Shown: positions 61,679 to 64,000 of the stretch, piece by piece
Layout: the number at the start of each line of letters is the position of its first letter
How positions within the stretch are numbered: the first letter of the stretch is position 1
From: Bacteroidales bacterium
GTDB taxonomy: Bacteria; Bacteroidota; Bacteroidia; Bacteroidales; UBA932
Assembly (NCBI GenBank): GCA_021371955.1
Contig: JAJFVD010000003.1
Location: 62,001-126,000 of the forward strand
Direction: 5' to 3'
Length of the DNA: 64,000 nucleotides
The notes under the pieces: model-generated
Told to the model about the DNA's origin: nothing
Database searches by the model: none
Seen by the model: the letters and a program-made list of their open reading frames with translations, nothing else
Program-made: the position numbers and the translations under genes

Positions 61679-62890
61679 ATGAACATACATGCAATGAGGG
61701 TATTATTCGTGGTCATTTCATTTGTAATTGTCCAAATGAGTGCTTTTGCTCAAAATACGATTACAATGAATGACCAGCGAATAATAGAATTAAAGAAGGC
61801 GTTCATAAATAATGATACAAGGGTATTTTCATTTATTAACTCAATAATTGAATCTTCTGAACAGTATTTTGGGGATAAGCCATATAATATTGTCAAAGAT
61901 AAAGGGCCGGTTGCGCCAAGTAAAGACCCTAGGGATTATATAAGCCTTTCACGCTATTGGTGGCCCGACCCTCAAAAGGTGGACGGGTTGCCATATATAC
62001 GACATGACGGCAAGTCAAATCCGGAACTCGAAAGGTACGATTACCGTAAAATAACGGAACTGGAAACCGCTGTTTCTACTTTAGGAATGTTATACTATAT
62101 CACAGAAGGTGATAAGTATGCGAAACGGGCATCAGAGATTCTTCGTGAGTGGTTTCTTGATCCCGTGACAGGCATGAACCCAAATATGACATATGCGCAA
62201 TATGTACCCGGTATGTCATATATTCGCGGAACAGGAATTCTGGATGGCCGGGCAATTGTGTATGCTCTTAACGGTGCGAAACTAATTGAAGGCAGTAAAT
62301 ACTGGACCATTAATGATAAAAAGGCTTTGCAGGAATGGGTAAAAATATTCCTTTACTGGATGCAAAATAGCACTCAGGGGCTAATGGAACAGAATGCTCA
62401 GAACAATCACGGATTGTGGTATGACTTTATAAGGATGGGAATGTCATTATATATTGATGATCCCTCTTATGTTAAATTGATAGTTGAGACGTCATTGTAT
62501 AAGCGGTTAGATGCCCAGCAGGAAATAAACGGCAGTTTCCCACAGGAGTTGGCACGAACGTTAGGGTTGAGCTATACCACATTTGCCCTTGATGCCTTTT
62601 ATGAATGCAGTGAAATTGCGTTAAAGGCAGGAATTGATATGTGGAACCACACATCAGCGAGCGGTCGTTCAATCGCAAGAGGTGTGGAATTTGCCTTTCC
62701 ATACTACCTGGAACCGCAGAAATGGCCTTACCAGCAAATATCACCTTTTGAAACAGGCAGAGGATCCATGGCGCTGTATATTGCCGGGTTGAAACTAAAA
62801 AAGAAGGAATATCAAGATGCTGCGAGAAAGATTGGCTATACAGCCAAACCTAATTTCCGGTATCTGCTGTACTTCGATATAAATAATTAG
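61679..62890 (+). CDS. PL38-like alginate/glucuronan lyase (first of two)
   Basis: A 403-residue secreted (alpha/alpha) toroid lyase of the Pfam Alginate_lyase type. It has a signal peptide to about residue 25 (ATG at 61679 or 61694). Marked motifs are APSKDPRDYISLSRYWWPDP (about 79-98), LPYIRHDGKSNPE, MNPNMTYAQYVPG and NNHGLWYDF (about 242-250), which I expect to carry the active site. From memory, PL38 members cleave alginate or glucuronan in gut Bacteroides, and PL6-PL17-PL38 sets occur in alginate loci. It has an SPI-type signal, so periplasmic location is likely. Confidence 0.85.
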   Translation: MNIHAMRVLFVVISFVIVQMSAFAQNTITMNDQRIIELKKAFINNDTRVFSFINSIIESSEQYFGDKPYNIVKDKGPVAPSKDPRDYISLSRYWWPDPQKVDGLPYIRHDGKSNPELERYDYRKITELETAVSTLGMLYYITEGDKYAKRASEILREWFLDPVTGMNPNMTYAQYVPGMSYIRGTGILDGRAIVYALNGAKLIEGSKYWTINDKKALQEWVKIFLYWMQNSTQGLMEQNAQNNHGLWYDFIRMGMSLYIDDPSYVKLIVETSLYKRLDAQQEINGSFPQELARTLGLSYTTFALDAFYECSEIALKAGIDMWNHTSASGRSIARGVEFAFPYYLEPQKWPYQQISPFETGRGSMALYIAGLKLKKKEYQDAARKIGYTAKPNFRYLLYFDINN

Positions 62891-62924
62891 CAGGAATGAA
62901 ACTTTTCAATTAATATGACAAGAT

Positions 62925-64000
62925 GAAGCAAAACAAAATATTTTGGGCATTTCTTTTTTCTGCGCTTTTATTGAGCAGCTGTACAAAGAACAAAGAAATA
63001 ATTTCAATTTTGTATGACGACGAATTATTAAAATCGGCCAAGCAGGCAATTGAGGCAAAAGACAGCAGTATAATGCCAGCTTATGCACAACTCAAGAATT
63101 ATACAGATTCAGTTTGTATTAACATGGAGCCGTTGAGTGTTGTGACAGATAAAAAGCGTTTGGCGCCAAGTAAAGACCCGCGTGATTATATTACTCTTTC
63201 TCCTTATTGGTGGCCGGATACATTAGTTGAAGGAGGAGTCCCGTATATTCGACGGGACGGAGAAAGAAACCCAGAAGTATATGAATATCCCGAGAGAGCT
63301 AATAGTACAATATTTGCTGAGGCCGTGCAGTCCCTTGCCGTAATGTATTATTTAAGCAACGACGAGAAGTATGCAAAGAAAGCGGCGGAAATGCTGCGAG
63401 TATGGTTTCTCGATCCGATAACAGGAATGAATCCGAACATGACGTATTCACAAACAGTTCCCGGTATGATAGAGATAAGAGGAACCGGAATTATTGATGC
63501 CCGCAGAATTGCCGGTGCACTAAATGCTGCTAAAATAATTGAAGGTTCGGATTCCTGGACAGATGAAAATAAAGCGGAGTTAAAGGATTGGGCAAATTCT
63601 TTCAGATATTGGCTGGAACACAGCGTAAACGGATTAAAAGAGGCTGAAGCCCAGAATAATCATGGGATGTGGTATGAGGTTACTCATGAGGCGGTTGTTA
63701 TGTATGGAGGAGATTATGAATATTTACGCAAAATCATCTTAGAAAAACAACTTCCAAGAATTGACCTTCAGATGCAACCGGATGGCTCTTTACCTCGCGA
63801 ACTTGAGAGAACTCTGGGATTGCATTACTCAACATTTGCCTTGGAAGCACTTAATTTATCAGACATTATGGCCGGTAAAATCGGTCTTAATCTATGGGAA
63901 TACAAAGCCAAAAATGGACGCAGTATGCTGCTGGGTTTAGAATATTTAAAACCATTCTGGATGTCTTCTGATAAATGGCCTCATATGCAGATAAACCCGT
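62925..64000 (+). CDS. PL38-like lyase lipoprotein (second of two, cut by window end)
   Basis: Frame from ATG 62925 running off the window (about 358 codons seen). The product is a lipoprotein (lipobox LSSC, Cys20) and clear paralogue of the preceding enzyme, with APSKDPRDYITLSPYWWPDT, VPYIRRDGERNPEVYEY, MNPNMTYSQTVPG and NNHGMWYEV. Because of the lipid anchor it may be displayed at the outer membrane, while the first paralogue is soluble. The two could differ in location or substrate (alginate versus glucuronan-like). The last about 40-50 residues are missing. Confidence 0.87.

Noticed and set aside
1..64000. CRISPR arrays, tRNA or rRNA genes, transposases, prophage or integrases
   Set aside because: None seen: no regularly spaced repeats, no tRNA-like cloverleaf in any spacer, and no mobile-element protein.

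Overview
The window looks like a chromosomal segment of a Bacteroidota bacterium, most likely of the order Bacteroidales. The evidence is a Bacteroidota-type division and cell wall (dcw) cluster, SusC/SusD outer-membrane transport, SPII lipoproteins with SSC lipoboxes, weak Shine-Dalgarno sequences, and many TAnnTTTG -7 promoter elements 4-60 bases upstream of genes. A stand-alone alanine racemase (not fused to murF) and a futalosine-type menaquinone gene pair argue against Bacteroides itself. Genus and family cannot be fixed from this sequence.

Layout. (1) 1-12540, minus strand: the dcw operon mraZ-rsmH-ftsL-ftsI-murE-mraY-murD-ftsW-murG-murC-ftsQ-ftsA, with many 4-14 bp overlaps. murG has an in-frame TAA in the middle. 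(2) 12.6-26.3 kb: an M23 lipoprotein, two convergent ABC-F proteins, two tandem MORN/TonB_C secreted paralogues, a structured 0.3 kb spacer, aspartase, TrkA, cobalamin adenosyltransferase, a MacB/LolD-type ATPase, mqnB-mqnD and folE. (3) 26.3-33 kb: an OmpR/PhoB-type two-component system, divergent from a TonB-dependent receptor plus beta-helix lipoprotein. (4) 33-44.6 kb: CCA-adding enzyme, an HsdR-N-like protein, holA, alr, a probably highly expressed lipoprotein, tdk, rsmI, a helix-hairpin-helix protein, an ABC exporter, and a 5'-nucleotidase split into two genes. (5) 44.6-64 kb: a complete alginate (polyuronate) utilisation locus.

The alginate locus has two divergent transcription units around a GntR/FadR-type regulator. 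The plus unit encodes kduI, kduD, PL6 and PL17 lyases, a KdgF-like cupin, a second SDR reductase, SusC, SusD and two PL38-like lyases, the second cut by the window end. The minus unit encodes a secreted esterase, a hexuronate-type MFS transporter, KDG kinase and KDPG aldolase. Together they can take alginate to oligomers, unsaturated monomers, 2-keto-3-deoxygluconate, and then pyruvate plus glyceraldehyde-3-phosphate. A TTGGTCGACCAA-type palindrome lies in the control region of both units (20-bp perfect copy at 49642-49661; core at 48804-48813) and is the probable GntR operator.

The most unusual signal is a 94-bp element present twice, in opposite orientations (27697-27790 minus; 41509-41602 plus), 83/94 identical without gaps. 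In both places it fills the junction between two co-transcribed genes (response regulator/histidine kinase; ABC ATPase/ABC permease). It can form a stem with a tandem G-A internal loop, carries an uninterrupted 29-codon reading frame, and ends in a TGATG stop/start overlap with the downstream gene.
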